From Ilex aquifolium (lineage: Eukaryota > Streptophyta > Magnoliopsida > Aquifoliales > Aquifoliaceae), in the NCBI GenBank assembly GCA_951799425.1, contig OX637409.1:19499460-19563459 (forward strand): 64,000 bases of DNA. Direction: 5' to 3'. How positions within the stretch are numbered: position 1 is the first letter of the stretch; the number at the start of each line of letters is the position of its first letter. The notes under the pieces were generated by a model. The model saw only the letters and a program-made list of their open reading frames with translations. It did not search any database and was not told where the DNA came from. The position numbers and the translations under genes are program-made. This document shows, one piece after another, positions 38,223 through 50,060 of the stretch.

Positions 38223-41200
38223 ATGAGAACCAGTAACCATTTGATAGGTACACTGAACTTCCTAACCTTCCTGCTATCAATCCCAATACTGGGTGGTGGA
38301 ATATGGCTAAGCGGCAGAGCCAACAACACAGACTGTCTCAAGTTCCTCCAGTGGCCTCTCATCATCATCGGAGCCGCCATCATGGTGGTCTCACTCGCGG
38401 GCTTCGCCGGCTCGTGTTACCGGAACATCTTCCTCATGTACTTCTACTTGTGGGCCATGTTCTTCATAATAGCGGCCCTAATAGGGTTCGTGATCTTCGC
38501 CTATGTCGTGACGGATAAAGGGTCGGGCCGGGTCGTGACGAACCGGGGCTACCGCGAGTACCACTTGACGGACTATTCTGGGTGGCTGGAGGAGCGCGTG
38601 GCGAGTCAGAGTAATTGGAGGAAGATCAGTTCTTGTATTAGAGACTCTCGTGTGTGCGCTAAGATGAGGAGGGTGTCTGGTGGGTACTCTGAGACTGCTG
38701 AAATGTTTTACCTCAGAAAACTCAATTCTATTCAGGTACTACCCTTACCCTGCTTTAAAATACACCGGTGTTTCTTAACTTAATTTATTGATTTAATTTA
38801 TTTTTTTTTTAAAAAAAATTGATATATTTTTTTTTTCTGCATAATTTTTGGATGAATTTCTGCATACATAGTTGTGTATATGATATTTTATTATTCGTAC
38901 TTAATTTATTTATTTTATTTTTTACTAATTTAATCCTCTATTATCATTGTATTGACGCCGAACTTGATCTGAAATTAGAACAATAATGCAAATTATGTTA
39001 AGAAATTGAGTACAAGTAGCTTTCTCAGCAATGAAGTTGGTAAGGTTTTTTTTTATTTTTATTTTTTTCTCTTTGGAAGTGGTGAGCTTGTGTTTGCTTA
39101 AACCTAATTGATGAACTTATTTTTATTATGCCAGATATATATATATATACTTAAGATTGTAGTGGTCCAGAGAATTGCAAACACAAATGATTATGGGTTT
39201 TAAAAAATAAATAAATAAATAAATAATGGGTGATGGATGGATTCCATTCCAATAATTGATTCTAAATAATTAAAAAGATATTTTATTGGATGGGTAATGA
39301 TAATACTTGGGTAAACTATACTTTTAGTCCTCCCAGAGTATGCGTGTAATATCTATTTAGTCTCTTAAGGTTTTTAATTTGTATCTATGTGGTTCAATTC
39401 TAAACGTCTGTAAAAAATTCGTTAACGTTTCTTGTCACGTACCAATCACGTGGACCTAAATAGACATAAATTAAAAACTTTAGGGACTAAATAGACACAA
39501 AGTAAGAACTTTAGGGATCAAATATACGTAAAATTAAGAATCACGTGATTGACGTGTGACTAGAATTATCACGATTTTTTTATGGACGTTTGAGATTGGA
39601 CCACTTAGATACAAATTAAGAATTTTAGGGATCAAATAAAAATAATTTGAAGATAAGAGGTTAAATAAACACTGTACATATTTTTGAAGACTAAAAATAT
39701 ATTTTACGCATATGGCCAGAATGATGCCAAGAAGAAAAAGGGCATACTATGAATAGACATCCATGGGTTGGGTGCAGAATGAAAAGTTTTTGGTTTGTTT
39801 GGCCAGCTTTATTTAAGGATGAGACATCTTAACCACTTGCCCAACCATTGTCGTTTAATGAAGAGTACCAACCAACTTTATGTGATTAGAATTCAAAGTG
39901 AGTTAATATTTGAAAAATGAAAATTTAAAGAGAATATCTTTTCAAAGGGTACACAATTATTTTTTGGGGACTTTTGGCTTTTTAGTAGCCTTTTTTGCCT
40001 CTATCCTTTTGGCCTTCCTTTTTTGGTAGAATATCCTCCCTCCTTTTGGTTTTATCCTTCGTTTGGTTTCAACTCAATGCTTGGTTGGTTGGATAGGGGC
40101 CAAAATATCAGTGGTGGTGGTCTGGGAATATTAGAGCTTCTCTGCACTTCATTGTCATTCTGTCCTGATTTCTATTTTTCTTCTTCTTCTCTGTGTCTTT
40201 TCTTGGTAACCAAAGCAGATATCAGTAATGTTATGCGTACCACGATTTTTATCAAATTTTTTATTTCAAATGATGTGAGATAATTTCCAAGGTGACTGAC
40301 ACTGATCTAATGGTTTAGATTGATTTGATAAGCATATTTGATAAACTATTTTAAGTAAGTGCAACAATAATCTTTTTCATTATATGCCAAACATCAATGG
40401 GGGATGGCCAATCAAGTGGGAAAGCGTTTTATCAAAATGAACAATGCTATGTTGGACTGATAATTGAGTCGAGTTGTTCGGGCTCGGTTCGGATAAGACT
40501 AGATTCAAGTTCAGCTCGTGTTCTAAAAGAGCTAAGTTTGAACAAATTTTTAGACTTGTTTAGAAAATGAGCCTAAAAAGCTCGGCTTGGGTTTGACTCA
40601 TTTTGGACTCAGTTCGGGCTCAACTCATTTTTTAAACAAGTCAAACCAATTTTTTAAATTCGTTTATAAAAACGAGCTCGAATGTTATGTATAGTGTTTT
40701 TCTTTTATCTTGGAAAGATATTTATTAGTTTTCAAAACATTTTAAGTTGTTAAATATTTTGCATTCCAAAAGTTTTTTTGGGATAAATATATACTTTTTT
40801 TAAGACATCAACCAAAAACACAATACCTTGACCCCTTCTCTCCCAACTAGATCTATCTACTACTAAAGTCCTCTGTGAATAAAATCTACTTGATTTTTTT
40901 TTTGTAACTAAATTAATTAAAAACCATTTAATTTAACGATAATTCTCACAACACTTGATAAATAAATGGAAGAAAAAAAAAAATTTCACCGGGGCTTCGG
41001 TCATTGGCTCCTTTGTCATCAAGTCATCAACTTCCTTGACCTTCTGACACTAGACAGACGTTAGTCCCCATACATGGTCTTACAGCTTTACGGAGAGTTG
41101 CTCGGGCCTGGTCATACATTTTCTTCCTATAGTATCCATGATAAATTACAGCCAGCACTAACAAAATGGACAACCCTCAATGTCATGGTGTGGCCTACTC

Positions 41201-41912
41201 CTACTGTAATTGGTTTGAGAGGGATGGGAGCCTAAATTCTCATAAACAGACTCAATAATTAGGATCCTGTTTCTTCATACATTATTGATGGTGATGTTGC
41301 TCATATTTTGTTGCTTTTCCCAAACAGTGTCAATTATAAATGGAGTCCACATAAATAATATCTCTTAAACATATTGACTAAAATACCCAAAAAAATCATG
41401 GGACAGATGCTTCAGATATTTTATAAAGAAATTTCCAACAATAACACCATTATTGTAGAAGCTGAAAAGCCTAGCTGACCCCTCTTGACTTCACTAACTA
41501 TTTAGATCCTTTTCCTGAATTCATATGTCTTTCCGTAGGTCTTATTGTAACTGATGTCTAGAAATAAACGTATTCATATTTTTTCACCACGATGTGCATT
41601 TTGTGTCATTGCTCGTTGCTCTACTTCTATTTGTCTAGATGTGATTCAAGTACCTAAGGGTGTTAAACGTGTCGGGTTAAACGATTATGTGTCCAATTAA
41701 ACGGGTAATGAGTGAAAAACATGTAAATTCATACACGACCCGTTTAATAAAATGGTGAAAAACATCAATACGAACACGAACCATTAATAAATGGGTAATA
41801 TGACATGACTCGTTTAACCCGTTTAGTTTTAATTTATTATTAGTTTATTATTATATTTTTTGTGACTGTCACTAAATTAAAAAAAAAAAAAATCTGACTA
41901 TCACTAAAATAA

Positions 41913-41943
<31 letters not shown>

Positions 41944-42877
41944 TTTTCTGTGGCTGTCACTAAAAAAAATCTGCCTAATTTTTTAAAATAATTATTAATT
42001 TATTATATTAAACGTGTCTAACGAGTCAACTCGTTTATCATTTGAACCCATTAAAGTCGCCCCCCCAACCCGCTTAATTCGTGTCGATTAATCGTGTCGT
42101 GTCGACTTTTGACAAGTCTACAAGTACCTGAAGAGCATATCTACTGAAACAAATACGATTTACCTCCACTCCATAAGATATTCCTTTCATTTTTCCTCTA
42201 TGTTGTTTACGAAATCTTCTTCTTTTGGGGTTATAGTTGATAGTAGTTGTTCAATTCCATCTCTACTACAGAACCGGACACGAGTGTTTCTTCTCATCCA
42301 GCTACTTGTTTTTGCCAAAAGATCATGTTTTTATTCTAACAGTTTTATTTTGTCATTGTTTCGAATCTCTTTTTTTTTAACTTCTTGTTAACAATTTAAA
42401 CTTTATTATATGTGCATATGTGCAGATACATTACATTTACATTTATGATAATGATCTACAATTGCATAATGAAAAAAACGTTCGACAAGACCATTCTTAA
42501 TGAACCTTTTCATTTGGCATGATTTTGTGTAGTCTGGGTGTTGCAAGCCCCCAACATCCTGCGGCTATACATACGTAAACGAGACAGGCTGGAACCCCGG
42601 AGGAGCGACGGGAGGAACCGACCCCGATTGCCTCCAGTGGAGCAATGATCAACAGCAACTGTGCTATGCCTGCAACTCGTGCAAAGCTGGTGTACTGGCC
42701 AGCCTAAAGAAGAGTTGGAGAAAGGTCTCTGTGATCAATATTGTAATAGTGATCATCCTGGTCATTGTTTATGTGGTTGCCTGTGCAGCATTTAGGCACA
42801 CCAAACGTATCGACAATGATGAACCTTATGGCGAGACCCGAATGGAGAAGGCACAGCCTAGCAGGCTACATTTCTAA
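38223..42877 (+). CDS. tetraspanin, TET3-like
   Basis: Four-pass membrane protein that organises plasma-membrane microdomains. Plant TET3 is found at plasma membrane and plasmodesmata. Exons are 38223-38735 and 42533-42877 (GT-AG, phase 0), total 858 nt, giving 285 aa, the family length. It starts MRTSNHLIG. Membrane segments fall near residues 7-28, 44-66, 72-98 and 232-257. The large extracellular loop carries the plant tetraspanin signature GCCKPP at residues 173-178, immediately after the splice site, and further cysteines in DCLQWS and [10 protein letters not shown]. The short cytoplasmic tail is basic. The single intron after codon 171 is in the position known for plant tetraspanins, but at 3.8 kb it is long and full of inserted elements. 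I see no defects. Confidence 0.95.
39309..39708. mobile_element. MITE, copy 2 of the 'agtcc/gtaaac' family, in tetraspanin intron
   Basis: The left end is 'gtaaactatacttttagtcc' and the right end, reverse-complemented, is 'gtaaaatatatttttagtct'. The inside alternates 'tttagggatcaaata' and 'aattaagaatttt' phrases in both orientations. It is related to the element at 963-1246. Confidence 0.65.
40440..40690. mobile_element. decayed hAT-like non-autonomous fragment in tetraspanin intron
   Basis: The stretch has 'gagtcgagttgttcgggctc' near its left side and 'aaaacgagctcgaatg' near its right, with 'cggcttgggtttga' between. Gly/Leu/Arg-like GCTCG motifs in an AT-rich intron are typical of a plant hAT MITE group. 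Ends are not defined. Confidence 0.35.
41656..42120. mobile_element. hAT-like non-autonomous element with 8-bp target duplication
   Basis: AAGTACCT occurs at 41648-41655 and 42122-42129, an 8-bp duplication as made by hAT transposases. The left end is 'aagggtgttaaacgtgtcgg'. The right end, reverse-complemented, is 'tagacttgtcaaaagtcgac'. Subterminal 'acccgtttaa', 'gtgtcgtgtcg' motifs recur, and the centre holds an (AT)n run. It lies in the tetraspanin intron about 400 bp before exon 2. Confidence 0.72.
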
Positions 42878-43595
42878 GAAGGATGTCATAAAACTGAGAA
42901 TTGGAACTCAAATTCGGAAAAACCTTATATAGTTATCTGGATAATGTATGTGACTATGGTAGGTTCTATGTCTTATTCTGAAGGGTTGGCTTGTTTTACA
43001 GAGTAGGCTGTGAGGAAGCTTTCTTGGTAATTTTCGTTTTGAAGGTAGATTGGGTGTATATGTTGTTCTGATTATGTTGTATTTTCATTTCACTAATCCT
43101 TCACTCAGAAATTTACAAGTTGTGTATGATATGATGTTGAAGCTTTGATTGCAATTTAGTTTTCATAGAAGGTTCACTTGTTTGTTCCTTTCTTTTTTCT
43201 CACCTAGAGAAAAAAAAAAAAAAACGAACCACGAGGCTCAGGATGCGAAAAAGTCTGTCTTCAAAACTCCGATAGGTAAACTTATATTATATGGTGATGT
43301 TTCTTGGTTTAAAGAATGCTAGTGCTACTTATTAACGTGTCATGACTGCGATTTTTCATGATAGCACCCATTCAAAAGGGGCACACAATGTGCATAGTTC
43401 AAACTAGTTGATCAATACTTCTCTTAGAACAAGTACCATTAATCAAAAAAAGGGAAAGATTGCAGCATTGTTACATGATATAATAGTAGAGGGTAACTTA
43501 CTATGATAGATGGGCACAGCTATGGGTGGATAAGGACTGAATGAATACTGTCCTGAATCTCACCTGAGAACTTGAGAAATAGCAAGTAACCTGAT
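42878..43595 (+). other. tetraspanin 3' UTR and spacer
   Basis: The 3' untranslated region probably runs to about 43190, where T-rich sequence and 'gttttcatagaaggttc' follow. The rest is spacer between the tetraspanin and Sen2, which converge. No gene is seen. Confidence 0.45.
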
Positions 43596-43958
43596 TTCAA
43601 CTGTAGTTGGTCATTTCCAAGAAATGATATCTGAGGCAGCGGAACATTACCCATTCACCGGCGAAAGGCTTGAGAGAGATCGGCTGTCCAGCAACCGGTG
43701 GACTTGAGAAAATTATATAGGGTATAGAGGTTTTTGCAAAAAGAAACCATGTGCCAAAAATTCCTCTCCTTCCCTTTGGATCATCACAACAGAACACCAT
43801 GGTGCCTGGGTTTAGATAAATCCGATGACACTCTAAATGATCTGCACATGTCTAGAGCCTTCCATCAGAGAGCCAAACAATACTCAAACATATCAGGTTT
43901 AGATCAATATGTCATATATGAAACCTGCAAATAGTACAGTCTAGACAAGAAGTCAAAT

Positions 43959-44693
43959 CTATCCATTGGTTCGATTTTCAACAATTGGTTGATCTTCACG
44001 ACATTGCTCTGGACTCCATCTAGTGACCGTGTGCTCTTTGACACTGTAACTCTCCAAACATGATGGAGAGATAGCCCTATGCCCATTTTTATTGACAGTA
44101 AGAATTAACAATGTCTTTGCAACACTGCCACAAAGTCTAATAGTGCAGTGAATATCATACCAGACCCTCAAACGACCATTTGCACTATCATCTCCCTCTG
44201 ATAAAACAAGCACGGCATATTCAGAATGCACCAGAGCTGGATGGTGACGGTACGCAACAAATTCCACACCATACTGGGATCCTGACCTAACCACCCAATT
44301 CTTCATCCGAAGATGACAATAGGCCTTGAAAAATTCAGGAAAGGATTCTTTCTTGGACGTCATGTATTTCCATACTTCTTCATCACTTCTTATGCAATTA
44401 TCCTCACCTACAATTGTGATACATTTTATGGAGTAACATAGGTAAAAAGCTTCCTCCAAAGTAAATTGAAACCATTGTTTATCCTTCTCAGCTGTGATTA
44501 TAGGTCGACCAAAACATGCACGATTGAGAAATTCGGTTTGTTCTGTATCTGCTTCAAGGATTACGCTATTGCCTGAGAGTAAACCTTGAGACTTTGACAA
44601 AATTAGAGAAGACTGAAGTTGAGAAATGATCTTTGAAATGGGATCTGCAAGAGCTTTACCTTTTGCGCCCTTGCCTTTCCATCTTGGTGCCAT
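43959..44693 (-). CDS. SEN2: tRNA-splicing endonuclease subunit Sen2
   Basis: Catalytic subunit of the heterotetrameric enzyme that cuts the 5' splice site of intron-containing pre-tRNAs. It is a single coding exon of 735 nt, giving 244 aa. I chose the second ATG (44693, MAPRWKGKG) because plant Sen2 proteins start this way; the upstream ATG at 44705 adds only four residues. The nuclease fold is at about 115-205. The catalytic triad is complete: Tyr148 in VEFVAYRHHP, His156 in ALVHSEYAVL and Lys193 in CGSVAKTLL. The C-terminus keeps VTRWSPEQCRED. The segment 43600-43958 is probably 3' UTR. A large foldback element starts 223 bp upstream of the start codon, so its promoter or leader is interrupted or replaced. 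Confidence 0.94.
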   Translation of the reverse strand: MAPRWKGKGAKGKALADPISKIISQLQSSLILSKSQGLLSGNSVILEADTEQTEFLNRACFGRPIITAEKDKQWFQFTLEEAFYLCYSIKCITIVGEDNCIRSDEEVWKYMTSKKESFPEFFKAYCHLRMKNWVVRSGSQYGVEFVAYRHHPALVHSEYAVLVLSEGDDSANGRLRVWYDIHCTIRLCGSVAKTLLILTVNKNGHRAISPSCLESYSVKEHTVTRWSPEQCREDQPIVENRTNG

Positions 44694-44906
44694 TAAATCC
44701 TTCACAAAAAATAAAAGAAGATTCTAAACTCGGCCACATAAAGTAAAGCTATCCAATGGTGTACCAATAACTATCTAAAAACAAAAGAATGAAAAACATA
44801 GGAATTTTACTTTCCGAAAAAAACATAGAAATTTTTTATTACAAGCATGAACAATAACCATAATGAAAAGCCCCTTTGAGGAACATTTCATCAAACATGT
44901 AATGGT
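44694..44906 (-). promoter_or_regulatory. residual Sen2 upstream region
   Basis: Only 213 bp separate the Sen2 start codon from the target duplication of the foldback element. Any original promoter further upstream now lies beyond 48694, 3.8 kb away. No core promoter element stands out here. Confidence 0.4.
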
Positions 44907-44915
44907 TATAAGACA

Positions 44916-45716
44916 GGAGCCGACTACGGTACAGCCAAAGGAATTTTCGGTACCATACCGAAAATTCTTTTTTACAACATCGGTATAATTTACTAAATTT
45001 ATGGATTATTTACAACTTCAATGACATTGAAATGACACCGGACAAGACATTGAAATGACAAGACAAGACATAAAAAAAAACCGTCATTATTGACTTGAGG
45101 GCAAAATTACAACATTAGTGGGAAGTTTACGACTTCAATGGATTCATTACTACATTTATGGTAATATTTACAACTATTGGGGAGAAGCATTTACTAAAGC
45201 AATTGTAGTTTTTACAATATTTAATGGTCCATGATCGATTATGGCATATGTTTGATCGATCATGACACTCATTTACCACTTTAATGGATCATTTACCACT
45301 TTTATGGTAATATTTACAACTATTGGGGAGAAGCATTTACTAAAACAATGGTAGTTTTTACAATATTTAATGGTCCATGATCGATCATGGACCATGTTTG
45401 ATCGATCAATATGTAAGGTGAGTTGTAAGTAATGGATAATCCAATAATATATACAAATTTAATGGATCATTTACCATTTTTATGGTAGTTTTTACCATTA
45501 TTGGGGAGAAGTATTTACTAAAGCAATGGTAATTTTTACAATATTTAATGGTCCAAGATCGATCATGGCATATGTTTGATCGAACAATATGTAAGGTGAG
45601 TTGTAAGGAATGGATAATCCAATAATATATACAAATTTAATGGATCATTTACCACTTTTATGATACAAAACTCGAATTTGGGGATATTTGATCGATCAAA
45701 TCTTCTCAGTACTTTT
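44916..45716. repeat. left inverted arm of the foldback element
   Basis: 801 bp. After a unique outer 200 bp it holds about three subrepeats containing 'ggggagaagcatttactaaa', 'tttacaatatttaatggtcc' and 'gatcgatcatg'. It ends at 'cttctcagtactttt', the mirror of the right arm's start. Confidence 0.88.
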
Positions 45717-45949
45717 CATTCTGATTCACAATAGAAATAACATGATCGATCAAATATATGTTTGATCGATCGAATTTACTTACCAACGATTTGATGGATC
45801 AATATATCTTTCTGATCGATCAAATTCAATTAAAACTGACAAATTAATCCAATTAACATGTAATTTCATCAAATCAACACCAAATTAACAACAAATTAAC
45901 ATTCAACTCATCAAATTAGAATTCAATTCATAAAATTAACACCAAATTA

Positions 45950-47861
45950 ACACTCAATTTCATTTAATTAACATTCAATTTTTTTTTAATAAGCATTTAA
46001 TTCACGAAATTAACATTCAAATTCAACTACTTAACATTAAATTAACCAAATCAACTTTAAAATTTCATTCAATTAACACCCAATTCATCAAATTAACATT
46101 CAAATTATCAAATTAACATTCAGAATTATCAAATTGACATTCAATTTTATCAAATTAACATTTAATTTATCAAATTAACAATCAATTTCATCTAATTAAC
46201 ATTCAATTTTTTCTAATAAGTATTTAATTCACGAAATTAACATTCAAATTCAACTACTTAACATTAAATTAACCAAATCAACTTTAAAATTTCATTCAAT
46301 TAACACCCAATTCATCAAATTAACATTCAAATTATCAAATTAACATTCAGAATTATCAAATTGACATTCAATTTTATCAAATTAACATTTAATTTATCAA
46401 ATTAACCATCAATTTCATCTAATTAACATTCAATTTTTTTCTAATAAGCATTTAATTCACGAAATTAACATTCAAATTCAACTACTTAACATTAAATTAA
46501 CCAAATCAACTTTAAAATTTCATTCAATTAACACCCAATTCATCAAATTAACATTCAAATTATCAAATTAACATTCAGAATTATCAAATTGACATTCAAT
46601 TTTATCAAATTAACATTTAATTTATCAAATTAACAATCAATTTCATCTAATTAACATTCAATTTTTTCTAATAAGCATTTAATTCACGAAATTAACATTC
46701 AAATTCAACTACTTAACATTAAATTAACCAAATCAACTTTAAAATTTCATTCAATTAACACCCAATTCATCAAATTAACATTCAAATTATCAAATTAACA
46801 TTCAGAATTATCAAATTGACATTCAATTTTATCAAATTAACATTTAATTTATCAAATTAACAATCAATTTCATCTAATTAACATTCAAATTTTTCTAATA
46901 AGCATTTAATTCACGAAATTAACATTCAAATTCAACTACTTAACATTAAATTAACCAAATCAACTTCAAAATTTCATTCAATTAACACCCAATTCATCAA
47001 ATTAACATTCAAATTATCAAATTAACATTCAGAATTATCAAATTGACATTCAATTTTATCAAATTAACATTTAATTTATCAAATTAACATTTAATTTATC
47101 AAATTAACAATCAATTTCATCTAATTAACATTCAATTTTTTCTAATAAGCATTTAATTCACGAAATTAACATTCAAATTCAACTACTTAACATTAAATTA
47201 ACCAAATCAACTTTAAAATTTCATTCAATTAACACTCAATTCATCAAATTAACATTCAAATTATCAAATTAACATTCAGAATTATCAAATTGACATTCAA
47301 TTTTATCAAATTAACATTTAATTAACATTTAATTTATCAAATTAATAATCAATTTCATCTAATTAACATTCAATTTTTTCTAATAAGCATTTAATTCACG
47401 AAATTAACATTCAAATTCAACTACTTAACATTAAATTAACCAAATCAACTTTAAAATTTCATTCAATTAACACCCAATTCATCAAATTAACATTCAAATT
47501 ATCAAATTAACATTCAGAATTATCAAATTGACATTCAATTTTATCAAATTAACATTTAATTTATCAAATTAACAATCAATTTCATCTAATTAACATTCAT
47601 TTTTTTCTAATAAGCATTTAATTCACGAAATTAACATTCAAATTCAACTACTTAACATTAAATTAACCAAATCAACTTTAAAATTTCATTCAATTAACAC
47701 CCAATTCATCAAATTAACATTCAAATTATCAAATTAACATTCATAATTATCAAATTGACATTCAATTTTATTAAATTAACATGTAATTAACATTTAATTT
47801 ATCAAATTAACAATCAATTTCATCCAATTAACATTCAATTTTTTCTAATAAGCATTTAATA
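45950..47861. repeat. 227-bp tandem array, about eight units
   Basis: The marker 'ttcacgaaattaacattcaa' begins at 46001, 46228, 46456, 46683, 46910, 47157, 47395 and 47622. Most units are 227-228 bp, and two are longer (247 and 238) through small internal duplications. Units are nearly identical. Inside each, a shorter degenerate phrase 'tcaaattaacattcaa' recurs, so the unit itself arose from about 15-20-bp repeats. The last unit breaks off at the right arm. Confidence 0.93.
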
Positions 47862-48685
47862 AAAAGTACTGAGAAGATTTGATCGATCAAATAAGGTTTT
47901 GATCGATCAAATATCCCCAAATTCGAGTTTTGTATCATAAAAGTGGTAAATGATCCATTAAATTTGTATATATTATTGGATTATCCATTCCTTACAACTC
48001 ACCTTACATATTGATCGATCAAACATATGCCATGATCGATCATGGACCATTAAATATTGTAAAAACTACCATTGCTTTAGTAAATACTTCTCCCCAATAG
48101 TGGTAAAAACTACCATAAAAGTGGTAAATGATCCATTAAATTTGTATATATTATTGGATTATCCATTCCTTACAACTCACCTTACATAATGATCGATCAA
48201 ACATGGTCCATGATCGATCATGGACCATTAAATATTGTAAAAACTATCATTGCTTTAGTAAGTGCTTCTCCCCAATAGTTGTAAATATTACCATAAAAGT
48301 GGTAAATGATCCATTAAAGTGGTAAATGAGTGTCATGATCGATCAAACATATGTCATGATCGATTATGGACCATTAAATATTGTAAAAACTACTATTGCT
48401 TTAGTAAATGCTTCTCCTCAATAGTTGTAAATATTAACATAAATGTAGTAATAAATCCATTGAAGTCGTAAACTTCCCACTAATGTTGTAATTTTGCCCT
48501 CAAGTCAATAATGACGATTTTTTTTTATGTCTTGTCTTGTCATTTCAATGTCTTGTCCGGTGTCATTTCAATGTCATTGAAGTTGTAAATAATCCATAAA
48601 TTTAGTAAATTATACCATTAATATTGTAAAAAGGAATTTTCGGTATGGTACCGAAAATTCCTTTGGTTGTACCGTAGTCGGGTCC
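47862..48685. repeat. right inverted arm of the foldback element
   Basis: 824 bp, the reverse complement of the left arm, with an extra 'aggttttgatcgatcaaat' near its inner end. It ends at 'ccgtagtcgggtcc' before the target duplication. Confidence 0.88.
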
Positions 48686-48694
48686 TATAAGACA

Positions 48695-50060
48695 TAAGTT
48701 GAAGGGGAATAGCATGAACACTGTAGTTTAGCCAAAAAGAGCCAACATGACCGTTGCATTTGACTACATATATAATGCTCTACAAAGGTCTAAAGAACAG
48801 CTAATAGTGCAGGGAAAGAAGAAGAAAGGAGAGAGAGAGAGAGAGAGAGCGCGGGGGGGGGGGGGGGGGAAGGAGAAGAGGAGAAAAGGCAAAATTGGTT
48901 ATCACAACATCATTTATGCAAAATTAACCTCTGAAATAGTTATTGTTTGCTATAATCTAAAAAGATATCATAAATACAAGAATCCATCAATGATAGATCA
49001 CTCTTCATTTGTATCCTCAGTAAGGTCCCACATTTATCCCCATACATTCTCTAAGGTTTGATCCACTCTATTATTATCACCACATGATAAAACATGATCC
49101 ATGAAATTTTTTCTCTCCAGCATTCCTTCCCATTCGGCCACCCCCCATCCCTCTCGCCTCTCTCTCTTCAACCTACATTACCCCCTACTTTCTTGCTCCC
49201 TCTTTTTTCTCTCTTCTCATCTTTCTTTCTTCGCCTTAACAGGTGCCTGTAGGACACCCATTAACCGAATCTATAAACAAACACATCGATCTTTTTGTGA
49301 CCCAACTGAAAATCATACTAATTTTTTCTATACAGTGATGTGAAATCCAGGAGGGTGGCTAAAATTATCTGGCAAGTAAGAAAATGAACAAAATATAACA
49401 ATTGTCTATGGACGAGTTGAGTTGAGTACTTACCTATAAACTGGATGTTATTCTCGTTCTTCGGAGATTACAGTAGTAATACACTGTATGCCTTCTCAAC
49501 TGCAGAATAAATTCCCCTTTTGTTTCTTTGAAAACAAAATTGGCATGGAACTATAAAAGACTTATTTGCAGTAAACACTTATCAATACATATGTGGGTAG
49601 TGGTGGTGGCGGCTGTGGCTGCGGCTGCGGTGGCGGAGAAGTGGGTGGCCAACGAGAGGATAATTTTGGGGCTGAGGAATTTGGTGAAGAGAGTTGAAAC
49701 CCTAGTGGTGGCTCTTCTGAGAGCCCCTGATGAATCCTTAGTACCGTTTTCATAGTTTTCAACAGAATAGTTCCAATAGCAATCAAAAAAAAAAAAAACA
49801 AATTGGGATCCAGATCATCATCTTCACTATTTTTTCACGTAAGTGGGTCGATCCTAAAAATTAAAATTTAAATACATATTATTCTGGATGAGTGTTGAAC
49901 GAGTGAGTCTTACTAAAAAAATTAATGAGATTTACTCATCTAAACGATAATATGCATTTGAATTATAACTTTTTGAATTTTGTAGCATTACTCTTATTTA
50001 TAAATGGACTCTTCATACATTAGATGATGGAATTGTGTAAATGTGTAATACGAAAAAAAA
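48695..50060. other. intergenic with GA/G tract and purine-pyrimidine stretches
   Basis: A (GA)n tract runs into about 18 G residues at 48831-48870. A CT-rich stretch lies at 49140-49230. The open frames at 49101-49343 and 49528-49755 have skewed composition and no recognisable domain. I do not support a gene here, although the original Sen2 promoter may lie at the left end. Confidence 0.4.

Larger units (their letters stand above)
44916..48685. mobile_element. 3.77-kb foldback element, non-autonomous Mutator-like, with central satellite array
   Basis: TATAAGACA flanks it at 44907-44915 and 48686-48694, a perfect 9-bp duplication. The left end is GGAGCCGACTACGGTAC and the right end, reverse-complemented, GGACCCGACTACGGTAC. 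These continue as inverted arms of about 0.8 kb at roughly 96% identity by eye. The arms contain the palindrome 'gaattttcggtaccatacc', many GATCGATC motifs and internal subrepeats. The centre is an AT-rich tandem array. No reading frame of note exists on either strand, so transposase must come from elsewhere. The 9-bp duplication points to the Mutator superfamily. It lies 223 bp upstream of Sen2. Confidence 0.9.

Noticed and set aside
45950-47861. CRISPR-like array (regular repeats)
   Set aside because: Units of 227 bp are contiguous with no unique spacers, in a plant nuclear context inside a transposon. It is a tandem satellite.
44916-48685. GATCGATC clusters as bacterial Dam or restriction signals, hinting at contamination
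   Set aside because: The sequence is flanked by plant genes and a target duplication and is extremely AT-rich. The motifs belong to the transposon arms.
49101-49343. Signal-peptide-like open frame
   Set aside because: It comes from a CT-rich tract (Ser/Leu/Phe-rich), with no recognisable domain.
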